From the NCBI GenBank assembly GCA_019096195.1, contig JAGTXK010000073.1:1550001-1614000 (forward strand): a DNA stretch of 64,000 nt, read 5' to 3'. Of the stretch, positions 62,619-64,000 are shown piece by piece. The DNA is from Boletus sp. NGJ. Taxonomy: Eukaryota; Basidiomycota; Agaricomycetes; Boletales; Boletaceae. Position 1 is the stretch's first letter. The number at the start of each line of letters is the position of its first letter. A program made the position numbers and the translations under genes. The notes under the pieces are model-generated. The model was not told the DNA's origin and ran no database searches. It saw only the letters and a list, made by a program, of their open reading frames with translations.

Positions 62619-62830
62619 AGCCACTATGGAAGCACTATGTATACTATGGCATTACTATAACCACTATGGAAGTACTATGAGAATACTATGAGACACTATG
62701 AGATACTATGAGAATACTATAACAGACTATGGCCATACTATGAATAGAGTATGAGACACTGTCATAGTACTATCAAACCACTATCCAGTTGGACCCTCAC
62801 TATGAGCACTATGTTACTGTCCAGTACTAT
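62619..62830. repeat. ACTATG microsatellite, right arm
   Basis: Irregular ACTATGAG/ACTATGGAAG units, the reverse complement of the CATAGT arm on the left. Confidence 0.75.
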
Positions 62831-64000
62831 CTAGCATTGAACAGTTAGTTCTGTTTTGTTAGGACTTTCAGTTTCTTGTCTCGGACCATCTATGTCATCC
62901 TGACATCATGTCTCACATTTGGGTCTTATTTCAAAGGTAGTCTTGGTATTCAGCCCTTGTATTTAAGCCTACCCATGCCCATGTACTTTCTCTAATTTCA
63001 GAATAGTTATTCATTTGTCAGAATCATGGTTCATTTTGAGTCACCTTTGTTTGCTACCTAACATTATTCTGAAATTACCCTCTACCCAACCTTATCTCCA
63101 TTCCACCCTGCCTTTCATTGACAAAGCTCTTGTGCTAATGACAACTGTCTACACCCCCACCCTTCTACCATCATGAACCAAAATGACCTATCCTTCTCAG
63201 CCTGAAGAGATCCTGATTCTATGGCATTGCCCAACATCTCCACTTCCCAATCTGTTTAAATGGAACTCGAACAGGAACCCCCCATCTCTCTACCCTTCCA
63301 ATTATTCCAACTCACCACCTCCCAACCCACTTTCAATGCTGTCTACCAAGAGTGGTACAACAACTACCAATGAAACCCTACCTTGGCAGGCCCCCCCCCC
63401 TATCCCATTTGCACAACCTGACAATGCAACTGAATTTCAACCAGAACCTCAGGCACCACCACACATTTCCTATCCACAAACTCCACCACCTCGTGTCAAC
63501 CTTCCTACTGATGCCTGCTCGAAGGGTATTGGCAAATCACTTACTGCCAAATCTGAGGCCTATGATGGCAGCAAAGAGAAATATGTACAGTGGTGGTATA
63601 TGGTCAAACTCTATCTCGCCGGGTTCAAAACCGAACTGACCAACCGACAAAAGATCCTTATCGTTCTCTTGTATATAAAAGGTAACAATGCAGCCAGTAG
63701 ATTTGCAGATCTCTATGTCACCCAGGATCTGCTTGACCCATCAGATTTTGATGACTTCTCCACCAAACTTCTCCACTGTTTCCACCCTGTGGCTCTTCAA
63801 CACACTGTGGAAAAGAAACTACTCTTGTTGTGACAGGGGAAAGAGACCACCAAGGATTTCATTGTATGAATAAAACACCTTATCATCAAAGCTGACTATA
63901 ATGTCTTCACCCATGCACGACTCCTTATCAACATCCTTTGGAATGGAGTTCATAATGAAGTGGTCAAATATGTAGAGCGTTCACAACCAGAGCTCCTCAA
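62831..64000 (+). mobile_element. Fossil of a gypsy-type (Ty3) LTR retrotransposon, 5' part
   Basis: A stretch with the look of an LTR or leader (promoter-like TATTTAAG near 62960) is followed by a Pro/Thr/Asn-rich gag region from about 63183. Its capsid-like part is recognisable by composition and by words such as KYVQWWYMVKLYLAGF. The element continues past the window edge, so pol and the second LTR are not visible. The visible part looks broken, with about one break. Age cannot be judged without the second LTR. The family call rests on the gag type only. Confidence 0.6.

Overview
The window comes from a mushroom-forming basidiomycete (Agaricomycetes). Almost every gene is broken by many short GT-AG introns of about 45-70 bp, genes lie close together on both strands, and the transposon relics (Plavaka, Helitron, Tc1, a gypsy-type element) and a DUF6532-like gene are typical of that class. 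No bacterial features, rRNA, intact tRNA or CRISPR array were seen.

Bases 1-53,400 are ordinary gene-dense chromatin. In order: the tail of an unrecognised Ser/Pro-rich gene; a FYVE zinc-finger gene; the ABCF protein GCN20; a decayed aminoglycoside-phosphotransferase-like gene; DNA topoisomerase II (TOP2); a large unrecognised coiled-coil gene; an Osh6/7-type lipid-transfer protein (minus); the DEAD-box helicase DBP3 (minus); the histone H3K79 methyltransferase DOT1; a truncated Helitron helicase tail; an unrecognised gene (minus); a truncated and decayed ARP5; the B-block subunit of TFIIIC (TFC3-like); the DEAH splicing helicase PRP16; a Sel1-repeat protein; the NatC subunit NAA38 (minus); DPM1; an F-box protein; the kinetochore gene SPC25 (minus); the NDR kinase DBF2; and the mitoribosomal protein mL38/MRPL35 (minus). 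Three pairs are divergent across very short gaps (DBP3/DOT1, NAA38/DPM1, SPC25/DBF2), and the CACGTG E-box recurs in several promoters.

From about 53,400 to the end the sequence becomes AT-rich and no intact host gene is visible. It holds a Pif1/Helitron helicase fragment, an inverted repeat, a decayed copy of the phosphorelay gene YPD1, a Plavaka transposase relic, a decayed DUF6532-like gene, a Tc1/mariner element with 220-bp terminal inverted repeats and half a transposase, a set of mirrored microsatellites into which that Tc1 jumped, and the start of a gypsy-type LTR retrotransposon fossil that runs off the edge.

The housekeeping genes serve separate core processes: translation control (GCN20), chromosome topology and segregation (TOP2, SPC25, DBF2), chromatin (DOT1, ARP5 relic), ribosome biogenesis (DBP3), Pol III transcription (TFIIIC), splicing (PRP16), glycosylation (DPM1) and mitochondrial translation (mL38). 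I see no gene cluster with one shared pathway and no convincing new defence or mobile system. The most interesting points are the ruined ARP5 next to Helitron debris, the decayed YPD1 inside the transposon belt, and the repeat architecture around the Tc1 element. Exon limits were placed by eye from splice sites and family similarity, without alignment software.
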